A stretch of DNA of 64,000 bases from Haemophilus influenzae (GCA_923172585.1 OV298644.1:1009427-1073426), one strand, 5' to 3'. Positions 1 through 11,038 are shown, counted from the stretch's first letter. Made by a program: numbers and translations. Notes: generated from the sequence alone by a model not told the origin.

Positions 1-1128
1 TCGAATACGACGACCTTCTTCATTCCGAATTGGAATATTTTGTAGGTTTGGATCGCTAGATGATAAACGACCTGTCGCCGTCACCGCTTGATGATAAGAG
101 GTATGCACTCGGCCTGTTTGTGAATTGACCATTTGAGGTAGTTTATCCGTGTAAGTGGATTTAAGTTTGCTCAACCCACGATGTTCAACCAAAATTTTGG
201 GTAATTCGTGGCTATAGGATAATTCTTCCAATACTTCTTCATTTGTTGATGGCGCACCTTTTGGCGTTTTTTGTAAAACAGGTAACCCAAGTTTATCGAA
301 TAAAATTTCTTGTAATTGTTTGGTGGAGGCTAAATTGAATGGCTGACCCGCTAATGCGTAAGCTTGTTCCTCAAGTGCGGTTAATCTTGAGGCAATTTCG
401 TTAGATTGCATAAAGAGAGCATCACTATCAATCAAAACGCCTGTACGTTCCATACGAGAAAGCACATGAAGCAATGGTAATTCCATTGTTTTATACAATT
501 CAACAAGCGTTGGTTCTTCTTGCAGTTTCAACCACAGTGCTTGTTGTAATTTCATGGTCACATCAGCATCTTCTGCTGCGTATTCAGTGGCTTGTTCTAA
601 TGGAATTTGATTAAACGTAAGCTGACTTTTCCCTTTTCCTGCAAGGCTTTCAAATGCGATAGTCTCATGCCCTAAATAACGTTTGGCTAAATCGTCCATA
701 TTATGACGACCCGTACTATTTAGCGTATAGGAAAGCAACATCGTATCAAATTCAACACCTTGTAATTCAATGCCATGACGGGCAAAAATACTTTCATCAA
801 ATTTAATGTTTTGTCCAATTTTGTGAATATTAGGATTTTCTAAGATTGGTTTGATAGCGGCAAGTGCGGTCGATTTTTCGAGTGTTTTTGGTGCATCCAA
901 ATAATCCAATTGCAATGGTAAATAAGCAGCTTCGCCATTTTCAAGAGCAAAAGAGATACCCACTAAATTCGCAGACATATAATCAAGGCTGTCTGTTTCA
1001 GTATCGACTGCAATGAGTTTTGCTGCATTGAGTTTTTCAATCCAGCGGGTTAAATCCGCTTGAGTGAGTAAGGTTTCATATTTTGTACGATCGATTTGAA
1101 TTTTAGGCGTATTTTCCACCGCACTATT
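1..1128 (-). pseudogene. polA: DNA polymerase I, Klenow part, downstream of an in-frame stop; runs off the window
   Basis: This is the continuation of polA in the same reading frame after the TGA at 1129-1131. The frame resumes with Asn-Ser-Ala-Val-Glu-Asn-Thr-Pro and is in phase where I checked it: near 1090, at 841-900 and at the window edge, which reads [10 protein letters not shown]. It covers the 3'-5' exonuclease-like domain and the start of the polymerase domain; the rest lies outside the window. Pol I fills gaps and replaces RNA primers. No frameshift is needed, only one nonsense codon, so a Ser codon TCA changed by one base is a simple origin. A GTG lies four codons after the stop and could in principle restart translation, but I see no good ribosome binding site. 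It may be a broken gene, a split protein or a base-call error. Confidence 0.75.
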
Positions 1129-2085
1129 TCAGATTTCTTGTGAGGTCGCTTGATACTGGTTCATTTTCACTGGCTGTTCAGTGGTTTGGGTAATAGAATC
1201 TGCCCCATTCATCACTTCATTAAGCCAGCGTTTAAATTCGTAGCGAGCAAAATATTCAATAAGTTGATCCTTTTGGCTTTCTCCAAGCAACAATTCATCA
1301 GTTGTCACGTTAAGTTCAACATCCGTTTTGATGGTTGCTAATGTATAAGAAAGATCGGCATTGGATTTTTCAGCCAATAATTTTTCACCTAGTTTTTTCG
1401 CACCACGAATTGGCAGTTCCGCTACTTTTTCAAGATTGGTATAAATCTCAGACATACTTCCGATGCCTTGTAGTAAACCAAGTGCAGTTTTTTCGCCAAC
1501 GCCAGCAACGCCCGGAATGTTATCTGCACTATCGCCCATGAGTGCTAGATAATCAATGATGAGTTCAGGTGGAATACCGTATTTTTCAATCACACCCTCG
1601 CGATCCAATAAGCTATTATTCATGGTGTTGATGAGCATAATATTGTCATCAACTAACTGTGCCATATCTTTATCGCCGGTACTAATGAGCACTTTTTTAC
1701 CCAAACGAGAGGCTTGTAGTGCGAGCGTGCCGATCACATCATCAGCTTCAATCCCTTCCACCATTAAAAGCGGAATCCCCAATGCACGAATCATATCGTG
1801 CAAAGGCTGAATTTGTTTGCGTAAATCATCAGGCATTGGTGGACGGTGAGATTTATATTGTTCAAACATTTCATCACGAAATGTTTTCCCTTTTGCATCA
1901 AAAACAACGGCTATATGAGTGGGTTGTACTTGTGAGATGAGGCTTTTTAGCATATTTAACACGCCGTACATCGCACCTGTTGGCTCACCTGAAGCATTAG
2001 TTAAAGGAGGAAAGGCATGAAATGCACGATATAAATAAGAAGAACCATCCACTAGCACAAGCGGATTTGTTGCAATTTGGACCAT
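1129..2085 (-). CDS. polA: DNA polymerase I N-terminal fragment (5'-nuclease domain only)
   Basis: The 318-residue product matches the 5'-3' exonuclease (FEN-like) domain of Pol I, which removes RNA primers and flaps during Okazaki fragment processing and repair. Metal-binding motifs are visible in order: [15 protein letters not shown] at the N terminus, [12 protein letters not shown] near 110, [11 protein letters not shown] near 135, and [19 protein letters not shown] near 185-203 (helix-hairpin-helix). The protein stops at TGA just after the domain ends, close to the junction where the Klenow part begins in E. coli Pol I. Full-length relatives are about 930 residues. A free 5'-nuclease would keep the primer-removal activity. 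The start ATG faces zapA across a 148-bp divergent gap. Whether the split is real is uncertain. Confidence 0.85.
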   Translation of the reverse strand: MVQIATNPLVLVDGSSYLYRAFHAFPPLTNASGEPTGAMYGVLNMLKSLISQVQPTHIAVVFDAKGKTFRDEMFEQYKSHRPPMPDDLRKQIQPLHDMIRALGIPLLMVEGIEADDVIGTLALQASRLGKKVLISTGDKDMAQLVDDNIMLINTMNNSLLDREGVIEKYGIPPELIIDYLALMGDSADNIPGVAGVGEKTALGLLQGIGSMSEIYTNLEKVAELPIRGAKKLGEKLLAEKSNADLSYTLATIKTDVELNVTTDELLLGESQKDQLIEYFARYEFKRWLNEVMNGADSITQTTEQPVKMNQYQATSQEI

Positions 2086-2233
2086 AAAAATCTTGTTTTA
2101 AACTGAAAAATGCAGGCATTATAGCGTAATTTATGGTGATGAGCGAACGGCGGATTCAATGTAAAATTTGTGACGAACGTTTTTTGCTATGGCATAATAT
2201 CAGACACTCAAATATTTAATTTAAGGAAATCAA

Positions 2234-2536
2234 ATGTCGTTAAAATTGGTCGAAATTTTAGTTTTGGGTCAGGTCTTGCGTTTAAACGTGCCCGTTGAAC
2301 AAGAGGAATTATTGCGCCAAGCTGCCCGTAATTTAGATATATTGGTTTCTGAAATGAAAGAAAAGACAGGCCTTATTCAGCTTGAACGTGTGCTTTCTAT
2401 TGTGGCGCTTAATTTGAGTTTTGAATTAAGCCAAGAAAAAAATAAAGCGGCTAAAATTGAAGAGGTATTGAGAACGGGTATTCAGCAATTAGATCATTCA
2501 TTAGAAAATATTCGTGTTACAAAAGAACCGAGTTAA
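2234..2536 (+). CDS. zapA: cell division protein ZapA
   Basis: The 100-residue protein fits ZapA, a small cytoplasmic FtsZ-binding protein that bundles Z-ring filaments. The N-terminal half (LVEILVLGQVLRLNVPVEQ) matches the globular FtsZ-binding head. The remainder is rich in Leu, Glu and Lys with heptad-like spacing (residues about 45-95), matching the dimerising coiled coil. The length is typical for the family. A weak purine-rich site (AAGGAAA) precedes the ATG. It lies immediately upstream of 6S RNA and fau, the same zapA-ssrS-fau order known in E. coli, which supports the call. Confidence 0.93.
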   Translation: MSLKLVEILVLGQVLRLNVPVEQEELLRQAARNLDILVSEMKEKTGLIQLERVLSIVALNLSFELSQEKNKAAKIEEVLRTGIQQLDHSLENIRVTKEPS

Positions 2537-2646
2537 ATTAATGATCAAATTAGAGATCATTTTGTCGTTTTATAAGCAACTCGTTAAAATTGATAAATAA
2601 ATGCTAGTCAATACTGAGAATTTGGGCTAGTATAAACCTATAAGAA

Positions 2647-2846
2647 TTACCTGGAGTGTTCGTCAGTAGGCTATGTCCCTGAGCCGATACTTTAAATCTT
2701 ATAAATTGGTTTCCTATCGTTGGTGTGTAGGCTTAACCTTTGACTCGTTCATTGGGCTAAGAAACCTGAAAACGGTATCAACTGATTTCCTTGAACCGTC
2801 GGGTTCAAGGACTATTGCCCACAGCGGCACTATGGGGTCTTCCTTT
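2647..2846 (+). ncRNA. ssrS: 6S RNA
   Basis: About 200 nt between zapA and fau carry the hallmarks of 6S RNA. The 5' and 3' ends can pair into a closing stem. The conserved segment GTCCCTGAGCCGATA is near 2675. A second conserved segment CTTGAACCGTCGGGTTCAAG is near 2791, with an opposing GAAACCTGAAAAC stretch. The RNA mimics an open promoter and sequesters sigma-70 RNA polymerase in stationary phase. A TATAAA -10-like box sits at 2631-2636. It lies directly before fau, matching the bicistronic ssrS-ygfA arrangement of gamma-proteobacteria. The ends are estimated from pairing and are accurate to a few bases. Confidence 0.93.
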
Positions 2847-2854
2847 TCATTTCT

Positions 2855-3418
2855 ATGAATACTCAAAAACGTCAGCAAATCCGCACTGAAATCCGAAAAA
2901 TACGAGCAAATTTAACCGCACTTCAACAGCACCAAGCTGAACAATCAGTTACTCAACAGGCGTTAAATCTTATCGAGCAACGACAAGCCAAAAATATTGC
3001 ATTATATTTTTCTTTTGATGGTGAAATTTCAACAAAAGCCTTAATCCAATCCCTGTGGATGCAAAATAAAAATGTGTATTTGCCTGTTTTACATCCTTTT
3101 ACTAAACACCATTTATTGTTTTTACTCTATTTACCTGATACGCCAATGAAACAAAATCAGTTTGGCATTTGGGAGCCAAAGCTAAATGTTCAAAATGTTT
3201 TGCCATTAAATGAACTGGATATTTTATTTACGCCATTAGTAGCTTTTGATAAAAAAGGAAATCGCCTTGGTATGGGCGGTGGATTTTATGATCGCACGTT
3301 GCAGAATTGGCAAAATAAGTCTTTTATTCCAGTTGGTTTAGCTCATCAATGTCAGCAAGTAGAAAATCTTCCCACTGAGCATTGGGATGTGCCACTATTC
3401 GATATTTTGGTAGGTTGA
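2855..3418 (+). CDS. fau: 5-formyltetrahydrofolate cyclo-ligase
   Basis: The 187-residue protein belongs to the YgfA/MTHFS family, which converts 5-formyl-THF to 5,10-methenyl-THF with ATP and so clears an inhibitory folate. Visible signatures are the N-terminal basic helix (RTEIRKIRANL), the central ALYFSFDGEIST-type segment and the C-terminal glycine loop GMGGGFYDRTL near residue 143, which binds ATP. It starts only about 9 bp after the 6S RNA, so it is probably made from the read-through 6S transcript. It joins folA, thyA, glyA and purH elsewhere in the window in one-carbon metabolism. Confidence 0.95.
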   Translation: MNTQKRQQIRTEIRKIRANLTALQQHQAEQSVTQQALNLIEQRQAKNIALYFSFDGEISTKALIQSLWMQNKNVYLPVLHPFTKHHLLFLLYLPDTPMKQNQFGIWEPKLNVQNVLPLNELDILFTPLVAFDKKGNRLGMGGGFYDRTLQNWQNKSFIPVGLAHQCQQVENLPTEHWDVPLFDILVG

Positions 3419-3472
3419 AACCTATCATTAAATTCTTATTGATAGATAAAATCAAAATATTTCAATTTTTCT

Positions 3473-3503
3473 CTTGAAATTCATTCAAACGATCTTACTT
3501 AGT
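3473..3503 (+). promoter_or_regulatory. possible heat-shock (sigma-32 type) promoter of clpB
   Basis: CTTGAAA at 3473-3479 equals the sigma-32 -35 consensus and lies about 70 bp before clpB, a classic heat-shock gene. The region at -10 distance (around GATCTTACTT) fits CCCCATNT poorly, so this is suggestive only. Confidence 0.4.
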
Positions 3504-3545
3504 TTGTGAAAATGGCGAAAGCCAAAATCAAATTGAGGAAAGTGT

Positions 3546-6116
3546 ATGAACATTGAAAAATTTACGACAAAATTCCAAGAAGCGTTAAGCGAAGCACAAT
3601 CACTTGCTATAGGAAAAGACAATCAATTTATTGAACCTGTGCATTTATTGACCGCACTTTTAAATCAACAGGGCGGCTCTATTGCGCCAATTTTAACAGC
3701 AAGTGGCGTAAATGTAACTTTATTGCGTAATGAATTAAAGACTGAACTAAATAAATTGCAACAAGTGATTGGCAATGGCGGAGATGTACAACTTTCACGC
3801 CAGCTCATTAATCTACTCAATTTATGCGATAAATTTGCACAACAAAACCAAGATAAATTTATTTCGAGCGAATTGTTTTTGCTTGCAGCTTTAGAAGAAC
3901 GAGGAGCGATCAGCGATATTTTGAAAAAGTGCGGTGCGAAAAAAGAACAAATTTCGCAAGCTATTCAGCACATTAGAGGGGGACAAAACGTGAACGATCA
4001 AAATGCAGAAGAAAGCAGACAAGCTCTTGAAAAATATACGATTGATTTAACCGCTCGTGCAGAAAGTGGCAAACTTGATCCTGTAATTGGGCGTGATGAA
4101 GAAATTCGTCGAGCTATTCAAGTATTACAACGTCGTACCAAAAACAACCCTGTGTTAATTGGTGAACCAGGTGTAGGGAAAACGGCGATTGTCGAAGGCT
4201 TGGCACAACGCATTGTGAATGGCGAAGTGCCAGAAGGTTTGAAAAATAAACGTGTGCTTTCATTAGATATGGGCGCATTGATTGCTGGTGCAAAATATCG
4301 CGGAGAATTTGAAGAACGTTTAAAAGCGGTGCTCAATGAATTTTCTAAAGAAGAAGGTCGCGTGATCCTCTTTATTGACGAAATTCATACTATGGTCGGC
4401 GCGGGTAAAACCGATGGCGCGATGGATGCAGGTAACTTATTAAAACCAAGTTTAGCGCGCGGTGAATTACATTGCGTGGGTGCAACCACGTTAGATGAAT
4501 ATCGTCAATATATCGAAAAAGATGCCGCACTTGAGCGTCGTTTCCAAAAAGTCTTTGTGGACGAGCCTAGTGTAGAAGATACCATTGCGATCTTACGTGG
4601 TTTGAAAGAACGTTATGAAATTCACCACCATGTAGATATTACTGACCCTGCGATTGTCGCTGCAGCAACGCTTTCACATCGTTATATTTCCGATCGTCAG
4701 TTACCAGATAAAGCCATTGATTTGATCGATGAAGCAGCGTCTAGCATTCGTATGGAAATAGATTCTAAACCTGAACCGCTTGATCGTCTTGAACGTCGAA
4801 TTATCCAATTAAAATTGGAACAACAAGCGTTACAAAAGGAAGAAGACGAAGCAAGTCGCAAACGTTTAGAAATGTTAGAGAAAGAATTAGCTGAAAAAGA
4901 ACGTGAATATGCCGAACTTGAAGAAGTGTGGAAATCTGAAAAAGCAACGCTTTCTGGCTCTCAACATATTAAACAAGAATTAGATACTGCAAAAACCGAA
5001 CTAGAACAAGCTCGTCGCGCGGGTGATTTAGCTAAAATGTCTGAGTTGCAATATGGCCGCATCCCTGATCTTGAAAAGCAACTTGAGCAAGCTGAAACCA
5101 GCGAAGGAAAAGAAATGACGCTTTTACGCTATCGCGTCACGGATGAAGAAATCGCAGAAGTGCTTTCTAAAGCAACAGGTATTCCAGTGTCAAAAATGAT
5201 GGAAGGCGAGAAAGAAAAACTTTTACGCATGGAAGAAGTATTGCATAAACGCGTTATCGGTCAAGAAGAAGCAGTAGATGCCGTCGCGAACGCAATTCGT
5301 CGTAGCCGTGCAGGGCTTTCTGATCCTAACCGCCCAATTGGTTCGTTCTTATTCCTAGGACCAACGGGTGTTGGTAAAACAGAGCTTTGCAAAACTTTGG
5401 CGAAATTCCTCTTTGACAGTGAAGATGCGATGGTGCGTATTGATATGTCAGAGTTTATGGAAAAACACAGAGTCTCTCGCTTAGTTGGTGCGCCTCCAGG
5501 CTATGTCGGCTATGAAGAAGGAGGTTACTTAACTGAAGCAGTGCGTCGTCGTCCATATTCGGTGATTTTGCTCGATGAAGTGGAAAAAGCACACGCAGAT
5601 GTATTCAATATCTTATTACAAGTATTGGATGATGGGCGTTTAACTGACGGGCAAGGCAGAACCGTAGATTTTCGTAATACGGTGGTAATTATGACCTCTA
5701 ACTTGGGTTCTGATTTAATCCAAGGTAATAAAGACGAAAGCTATAGCGAAATGAAAGCCTTAGTGATGTCAGTGGTTAGCCAACATTTCCGTCCCGAATT
5801 CATCAACCGTATTGACGAAACCGTGGTATTCCATCCACTTGGTAAAGAAAATATCCGTGCGATTGCAAGTATCCAATTAGAACGCTTAGCAAAACGTATG
5901 GAAACTCGTGGATACGAATTGGTGTTTACCGATGCTTTATTAGACTTCATTGGCGAAGTGGGATACGACCCAATTTATGGTGCACGTCCATTGAAACGTG
6001 CTATTCAACAAGAAATTGAAAACAGCTTGGCACAACAAATTCTATCTGGTGCGTTATTACCTGGTAAGGTCGTTACCATTGATTACGCCAACGCAGAAGT
6101 TCAAGCTAGACAATAG
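3546..6116 (+). CDS. clpB: ATP-dependent disaggregase ClpB
   Basis: The 856-residue protein is a full-length Hsp100 chaperone. It threads aggregated proteins through a hexameric pore and works with DnaK. Domains in order: Clp N domain (about 1-145), nucleotide-binding domain 1 with Walker A GEPGVGKT at 206-213 and Walker B LFIDEIH near 276, a long charged coiled-coil middle domain (about 405-525; [20 protein letters not shown]), and nucleotide-binding domain 2 with GPTGVGKT at 605-612 and [10 protein letters not shown] near 676. The middle domain separates ClpB from ClpA and ClpX. The ribosome site is TGAGGAAAG just before the ATG. It is followed by a two-way uptake-signal terminator shared with rlmB. 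Confidence 0.98.
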   Translation: MNIEKFTTKFQEALSEAQSLAIGKDNQFIEPVHLLTALLNQQGGSIAPILTASGVNVTLLRNELKTELNKLQQVIGNGGDVQLSRQLINLLNLCDKFAQQNQDKFISSELFLLAALEERGAISDILKKCGAKKEQISQAIQHIRGGQNVNDQNAEESRQALEKYTIDLTARAESGKLDPVIGRDEEIRRAIQVLQRRTKNNPVLIGEPGVGKTAIVEGLAQRIVNGEVPEGLKNKRVLSLDMGALIAGAKYRGEFEERLKAVLNEFSKEEGRVILFIDEIHTMVGAGKTDGAMDAGNLLKPSLARGELHCVGATTLDEYRQYIEKDAALERRFQKVFVDEPSVEDTIAILRGLKERYEIHHHVDITDPAIVAAATLSHRYISDRQLPDKAIDLIDEAASSIRMEIDSKPEPLDRLERRIIQLKLEQQALQKEEDEASRKRLEMLEKELAEKEREYAELEEVWKSEKATLSGSQHIKQELDTAKTELEQARRAGDLAKMSELQYGRIPDLEKQLEQAETSEGKEMTLLRYRVTDEEIAEVLSKATGIPVSKMMEGEKEKLLRMEEVLHKRVIGQEEAVDAVANAIRRSRAGLSDPNRPIGSFLFLGPTGVGKTELCKTLAKFLFDSEDAMVRIDMSEFMEKHRVSRLVGAPPGYVGYEEGGYLTEAVRRRPYSVILLDEVEKAHADVFNILLQVLDDGRLTDGQGRTVDFRNTVVIMTSNLGSDLIQGNKDESYSEMKALVMSVVSQHFRPEFINRIDETVVFHPLGKENIRAIASIQLERLAKRMETRGYELVFTDALLDFIGEVGYDPIYGARPLKRAIQQEIENSLAQQILSGALLPGKVVTIDYANAEVQARQ

Positions 6117-6123
6117 GTATTAA

Positions 6124-6151
6124 AAAAGTGCGGTAAATTTACCGCACTTTT
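6124..6151. terminator. bidirectional terminator built from paired uptake signals
   Basis: AAAAGTGCGGT (6124-6134) and ACCGCACTTTT (6141-6151) are perfect inverted copies around a short AT loop. The hairpin is flanked by A runs on one side and T runs on the other. It sits between the convergent clpB and rlmB ends. The inverted DNA-uptake 9-mer doubling as a terminator is usual in Haemophilus. Confidence 0.9.
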
Positions 6152-6155
6152 CTTA

Positions 6156-6893
6156 TCAACCTAAACGCTGACGTACAATTTCAAATAAACATACCCCTGT
6201 TGCGACAGATACATTTAATGATGAAACTGAACCAGCCATTGGAATACTAATCAGTTGATCGCAATGTTCACGTGTTAAACGACGCATTCCTTCGCCTTCG
6301 GCTCCCATAACAAGTGCTAGTGGCCCTGTCAGTTTGCTTTGATAAATGGTTTCAGTGGCTTCGCCAGCAGTGCCAACCACCCAAATATTATGGTTTTGTT
6401 GTAAATCGCGCAGTGTGCGAGAAAGATTGGTTACACGAATTAACGGCACGGTTTCTGCCGCGCCACAAGCAACTTTACGCACAATAGATGTTAATTGTGC
6501 GGATTTATCTTTCGGTACGATCACTGCCACTGCGCCCGCTGCATCAGCTGTTCGCAAACATGCTCCCAAGTTGTGCGGATCCGTCACGCCATCCAAAACT
6601 AATAAAAGCGGATTTTGTTTATTCGCAAGAATTTCATCAAGATCATTTTCATTAAGTTCTTTTGCCGCTTGTACTCGAGCAATGACACCCTGATGAACCT
6701 CACCATCGGCTTTTTTATCAAGTGTTTGTCGATTAACAAATTGCACACCAATTCCCAGGGAATAAAGCTCATTTAAGAGTGGCTGTAGGCGTTTATCTTC
6801 ACGTCCTTTAAGTACGAAGACTTCAATTAAACGTTCTGGCGAATGGGTTAAAATACTATTAACAGCATGAATGCCGTAGATTTGTTCTGACAT
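6156..6893 (-). CDS. rlmB: 23S rRNA (guanosine-2251-2'-O)-methyltransferase
   Basis: The 245-residue protein belongs to the SpoU/TrmH (SPOUT) family. RlmB methylates the ribose of G2251 in the peptidyl-transferase P loop of 23S rRNA. The N-terminal substrate-binding domain starts [10 protein letters not shown]. The catalytic half shows the three SPOUT motifs: [19 protein letters not shown] (about 120-138), [12 protein letters not shown] (about 192-203) and [22 protein letters not shown] (about 216-237), which form the trefoil-knot SAM site. It lies 55 bp downstream of rnr on the same strand, matching the rnr-rlmB operon of E. coli, so co-transcription is likely. Confidence 0.96.
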   Translation of the reverse strand: MSEQIYGIHAVNSILTHSPERLIEVFVLKGREDKRLQPLLNELYSLGIGVQFVNRQTLDKKADGEVHQGVIARVQAAKELNENDLDEILANKQNPLLLVLDGVTDPHNLGACLRTADAAGAVAVIVPKDKSAQLTSIVRKVACGAAETVPLIRVTNLSRTLRDLQQNHNIWVVGTAGEATETIYQSKLTGPLALVMGAEGEGMRRLTREHCDQLISIPMAGSVSSLNVSVATGVCLFEIVRQRLG

Positions 6894-6948
6894 AAATTTC
6901 TCTTTTTCTTATTTGAATTTTTAATATATTCCCACAATGGGATTTGAA

Positions 6949-9354
6949 TTATTTTCGTTTTCTAGATGTTTTCTTCGAAATTTCTTTCTTTTTTACCGCA
7001 CTTTTTCGTTTTTTGGAGGCTTTGGACGGTAGCTCTTTAAAAACTTTCTTGGGTTTTTCTTTCGCCGTTTTTCCAGCTCGACGAGACTTACGTTCACTAC
7101 CTATTAGCGAGAAATCGACCATTTTATTTTCTAAATGTACCGCTTCAACTTTGATGCGAACTTTATCGCCTAAGCGATATTGCATTCCGCTATTTTCGCC
7201 GATTAAACGCTGTTTTGCTGCATCGAATTGGTAATAATCGTTTTCTAAGGTGGAAATATGGACTAAACCATCGATGAATAAATCATCTAAGCGTACAAAT
7301 AAACCAAATCCTGTTACAGATGAAATAACACCGCTAAATTCACTGCCAACATGATCTTGCATATATTCACATTTCAGCCAATCAGCCACTTCACGAGTGG
7401 CGTCGTCGGCACGGCGTTCCGTCATTGAACAGTGATTGCCAAGTAAATCCATTTCATCAAAAGAGTAATGATAACCGCCTGTATCGGTGGTTTTACGTTT
7501 AGCACCTTGTTCTTTAGCGAGTAAATATTTGATACCTCGATGAAGTGTTAAGTCTGGATAACGGCGAATTGGCGAAGTAAAGTGTGCATATTCTTCCAAA
7601 GCCAAACCAAAATGCCCAATATTATCAGCATGATAGACGGCTTGACTTAATGAACGTAGCAACATTGTTTGAATAAGTTCATGATCAGGCCGTTCTTTAA
7701 CTTTTTCTAAGAGAGCAGCATAGTCTTTTGTAGTTGGTTTTAATCCGCCTTCTAAAGTTAAACCAAACTCACTTAAGAAAGTGCGGAACGATGTTAATTT
7801 TTCTTCGCTCGGGGTGGCATGAATACGATATAACGCAGGTTCTTTATGTTTTTCCATAAAATTAGCTGCTGCGATATTCGCAAGAATCATACATTCCTCA
7901 ATGATTTTGTGGGCATCATTGCGAACAACGGGTTCAATACGCTCAATTCTCCCCATTGCATTAAAAATAAACTTAGTTTCAATGGTTTCAAAATCGATCG
8001 CACCACGTTGATGACGCACACCAAGCAACGCTTGATAGAGTTTATAAAGATCTTCTAAATGAGGTACAAGCGTAGAATAACGAGCGCGTAATTCTTCATC
8101 GCCTTCAAGCATTTTTGCGACTTTGGTATAAGTGAGGCGGGCGTGAGAATTCATCACTGCTTCATAAAAGCGATAATCTGTGAGCTTACCTTTGGCAGAA
8201 ATTTGCATCTCACACACCATACACAAACGATCCACTTGTGGGTTTAGAGAGCATAATCCGTTCGATAAAATTTCAGGTAGCATTGGTACAACTCGGTTCG
8301 GGAAATAGACCGAGTTACCACGATTATGCGCTTCTACATCCAAAGCGGAACGTAAACGTACGTAATAACTAACATCCGCAATCGCCACCCAAAGTTTCCA
8401 GCCTTTGCCGTGTTTTTCACAATAAACGGCATCATCAAAATCCCGCGCATCTTCACCATCAATGGTCACAAGCGGTAAATTGCGTAAATCCACACGCCCT
8501 TTTTTTGCTTCTTCAGGGACTTCTTCAGTGAATTTTTTAACATATTTTTCCACCGCACTTGGAAACTTATGGGGAATATCGTGGTTACGCAAGGCGATTT
8601 CCACTTCCATTCCTTTTGCCATATTATCGCCTAGGATTTCAGTGATTACGCCAATTGGCTGGTTAAAACTGGCAGAACGTTCTTGCAATTCGACAACGAC
8701 AACTTGTCCCATACGTGCACCATTACGATGTTCATTTGGCACGAGAATATCTCGACCAATTCTACTGTCATCAGGCACCACATAGCTAAAACCGTTTTCT
8801 AAGAAAAAGCGACCCACAATTTGTTTTTTACGACTTTCTAATACGCGCACAATTCGCACTTCACGGCGACCACGACGATCTAATCCAGCAGGTTGCGCTA
8901 AGACAAAATCTCCATGCATGACTCTTTGCATTTGATGGTTTGGAATGAATAAATCATCCTTTTTGCCATCGACCTGTAAAAAACCAAAACCTTCGCGATG
9001 ACCAATTACCGTGCCTTTAAATAAATCTAATTTTTCTGGTAAGGCATAGCGTTTACGTTTGGTGAACACTAATTGCCCATCATTTTCCATCGCGCGTAAT
9101 CTGCGACGCATCGCCTCTATTTGATCTTCATTTCGAATGGAAAGTGCGGTCAAAATTTCATCCCGATTCATCGGTGCATTATTGTCTCGAATAACGCTTA
9201 AAATAAATTCACGGCTCGGGATTGGATTGCCGTATTTTTCCAATTCTCGTTTGTAATGAGGATCTTGGCTGATTAAGTTTTTACGTTTTTTGTCATTATT
9301 TTTTACAGTTTTAAAAAGTGCGGAGAGTTTGACACTGTAAGGAGGATAATGCAA
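6949..9354 (-). CDS. rnr: ribonuclease R
   Basis: The product of up to 801 residues is a 3'-5' exoribonuclease of the RNB family that degrades structured RNA. An N-terminal winged-helix segment contains [15 protein letters not shown] near residue 43. Cold-shock domains follow. The RNB core has acidic residues in [15 protein letters not shown] (about 296-310). An S1 domain lies at about 660-740 ([19 protein letters not shown]). The last 45 residues are a very basic tail ([14 protein letters not shown]). The start is uncertain: the frame opens with TTG at 9354 and I find no in-frame ATG or GTG before the conserved [16 protein letters not shown] region, so a TTG start is likely. It is the upstream gene of rlmB. 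Confidence 0.95.
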   Translation of the reverse strand: MHYPPYSVKLSALFKTVKNNDKKRKNLISQDPHYKRELEKYGNPIPSREFILSVIRDNNAPMNRDEILTALSIRNEDQIEAMRRRLRAMENDGQLVFTKRKRYALPEKLDLFKGTVIGHREGFGFLQVDGKKDDLFIPNHQMQRVMHGDFVLAQPAGLDRRGRREVRIVRVLESRKKQIVGRFFLENGFSYVVPDDSRIGRDILVPNEHRNGARMGQVVVVELQERSASFNQPIGVITEILGDNMAKGMEVEIALRNHDIPHKFPSAVEKYVKKFTEEVPEEAKKGRVDLRNLPLVTIDGEDARDFDDAVYCEKHGKGWKLWVAIADVSYYVRLRSALDVEAHNRGNSVYFPNRVVPMLPEILSNGLCSLNPQVDRLCMVCEMQISAKGKLTDYRFYEAVMNSHARLTYTKVAKMLEGDEELRARYSTLVPHLEDLYKLYQALLGVRHQRGAIDFETIETKFIFNAMGRIERIEPVVRNDAHKIIEECMILANIAAANFMEKHKEPALYRIHATPSEEKLTSFRTFLSEFGLTLEGGLKPTTKDYAALLEKVKERPDHELIQTMLLRSLSQAVYHADNIGHFGLALEEYAHFTSPIRRYPDLTLHRGIKYLLAKEQGAKRKTTDTGGYHYSFDEMDLLGNHCSMTERRADDATREVADWLKCEYMQDHVGSEFSGVISSVTGFGLFVRLDDLFIDGLVHISTLENDYYQFDAAKQRLIGENSGMQYRLGDKVRIKVEAVHLENKMVDFSLIGSERKSRRAGKTAKEKPKKVFKELPSKASKKRKSAVKKKEISKKTSRKRK

Positions 9355-9487
9355 GACGGGGATAAAATTATCACTGTATATTTTAAGGATATTTTAAAAT
9401 TGAAGAACTTAACGATCTTTCCCCAGCACTATAACAGTGATGACTTTTTATAGATATTTTTAAAGTATGAAAAGCGCGGTAAAAATT

Positions 9488-10195
9488 TTATGCAGGAACG
9501 TGTTCTGTTACGAGCATTTGTAGTTTTCGTAAAATGACATTTAATACTACGCCATAGGCTGGGACGAACAAGATAATTCCTATAAATAATTTAAATAGAT
9601 AATCTACAAAGCCGAGTTGTGCCCAGTGTTCAGTCATGAACGGATCTGCACTTTGGTAGAAGGCGATACTGAAGAAAACAAACGTATCCGCCATTGAACC
9701 GAATGTCATTGAGCTAGTTGGCGCCACCCACCATGTTTTTAACTGGCGTAAGCGGTTAAATACGATCACATCAAGCAATTGTCCTACCACGTAAGCTGCA
9801 AAACTTGCAATAGCAATACGGAATACAAACAGATCAAAATGCGTTAATGATTCGAAACCTTGGAATTTGCTTTCAGAGAATAAAACAGATATGACGTAAC
9901 TTACAATAAGTGCAGGAAACATCACTACGAAGATGATTTTTCTAGCATCTTCTGCACCGAAAATACGCACCGTTAAATCGGTAGCTAAAAAGATAAATGG
10001 GAATGTGAGCGTTCCCCAAGTGCTGTGGAAAGAAAAATCATTTGCTGCACCAAGTGCGGTTAATTTTAGCGTGATTTCAAAAGGGATTTGTACAAAGTAA
10101 TTGCTCGCTGCAATGATGAATATGTGGAAAAAGCTGAGCCAGATGATTGCACGACGTTTTTGTTGATCATTAAAGATCGGAGAGGTTAATTTCAT
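9488..10195 (-). CDS. yhhQ: queuosine precursor transporter YhhQ
   Basis: The 235-residue, very hydrophobic protein has about six membrane segments and matches the YhhQ family (COG1738), which imports the deazaguanine precursors preQ0 and preQ1 for queuosine tRNA modification. Family signatures visible are FPFIFLATDLTVRIFG (about 65-80), the SFAAYVVGQLLDVIVFNRLR stretch (about 131-150) and APTSSMTFGSMADTFVFF (about 158-175). A preQ1-I riboswitch just upstream supports the substrate independently. queH, which acts at the end of the pathway, is about 20 kb away in the same window. I see no queC, queD, queE or queF here, consistent with salvage. Confidence 0.93.
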   Translation of the reverse strand: MKLTSPIFNDQQKRRAIIWLSFFHIFIIAASNYFVQIPFEITLKLTALGAANDFSFHSTWGTLTFPFIFLATDLTVRIFGAEDARKIIFVVMFPALIVSYVISVLFSESKFQGFESLTHFDLFVFRIAIASFAAYVVGQLLDVIVFNRLRQLKTWWVAPTSSMTFGSMADTFVFFSIAFYQSADPFMTEHWAQLGFVDYLFKLFIGIILFVPAYGVVLNVILRKLQMLVTEHVPA

Positions 10196-10201
10196 GTTGT
10201 A

Positions 10202-10240
10202 CCTTTTTAGTTTAAATGAATCGGGGTTAGGGAACCCGAG
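10202..10240 (-). promoter_or_regulatory. preQ1-I riboswitch (translation-controlling type)
   Basis: On the minus strand this reads a CTCGGGTTCCCTAACCCCGA stem-loop followed by an A-rich tail containing AAACTAAAAAGG. Conserved preQ1-I elements are the GGGT..C stem start, the AACCCC return strand, and the A-rich tail that folds into the minor groove as an H-type pseudoknot. The layout is very close to the Thermoanaerobacter tengcongensis aptamer. The tail ends in AAGG about 7 bases before the yhhQ ATG, so ligand binding should hide the ribosome site. PreQ1 riboswitches before COG1738 genes are known. Confidence 0.85.
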
Positions 10241-10387
10241 GTTGAATATAGGGGGCTAGATGATACGCATATTTCTAATAATTGCAAGAGTCGATTGCAT
10301 TTGAGTTTTATATTTTATGAAAATTGACGAATGATTTTACAGCCTTTATTCTATTTGCGTTTTTCATCAAATTTGAAAGGAGAGAAA

Positions 10388-11020
10388 ATGGAGTTACACA
10401 ATATTCGTGATGAATATACTAAACGAGTGCTTTCACAACATGATTGCCATGAAAATCCAATTTCGCAATTTGAACAGTGGCAGAAAGAGGCTATTCATGC
10501 TCAAGTCAATGAGCCAACCGCAATGAATATTGCGACTGTTGATGAACAAGGTCGTCCAAATAGCCGAATGGTTTTGCTAAAAGAAGTCAATGAGCAAGGT
10601 TTTGTCTTTTTTACCAATTATCTTAGCCGAAAAGGCGGCTGTATTGAGTGCAATCCTTATGTCGCGCTGACTTTCTTTTGGCCTGAATTGGAACGCCAAG
10701 TGCGGATTGAAGGTAAGGCGGTTAAAATTCCAGCAGAACAATCCGATAAATATTTTGCTACCCGACCTTACACCAGTCGTATAGGGGCTTGGGCAAGTGA
10801 GCAAAGTGCGGTGATTTCTAATTATAAATCTTTGCTAGTAAAAGCCGCATTGGTTGCCGCTAAACATCCGTTAAACGTGCCTCGACCAGATTATTGGGGC
10901 GGCTATTTAGTGGTGCCAGAAACCGTGGAATTTTGGCAGGGGCGTCCAAGCCGTTTACATGATCGCATTCGTTATCGTAAAGAAAGTGATAATTGGATTA
11001 GAGAAAGACTTTCTCCTTAG
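10388..11020 (+). CDS. pdxH: pyridoxamine 5'-phosphate oxidase
   Basis: The 210-residue FMN enzyme oxidises pyridoxine or pyridoxamine 5'-phosphate to pyridoxal 5'-phosphate. Seen: the N-terminal [15 protein letters not shown] segment, the FMN-binding [12 protein letters not shown] and [14 protein letters not shown] stretches (about 56-83), and the C-terminal [20 protein letters not shown]-type signature followed by LHDRIRYRK (about 170-198). I chose the ATG at 10388 because AGGAGAG lies 6 bases upstream and the protein then matches the family length. The open frame extends to 10331, but that extension has no family similarity. PLP is the cofactor of GlyA in this window. Confidence 0.96.
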   Translation: MELHNIRDEYTKRVLSQHDCHENPISQFEQWQKEAIHAQVNEPTAMNIATVDEQGRPNSRMVLLKEVNEQGFVFFTNYLSRKGGCIECNPYVALTFFWPELERQVRIEGKAVKIPAEQSDKYFATRPYTSRIGAWASEQSAVISNYKSLLVKAALVAAKHPLNVPRPDYWGGYLVVPETVEFWQGRPSRLHDRIRYRKESDNWIRERLSP

Positions 11021-11038
11021 TAAATTGAGAATGAAAAT

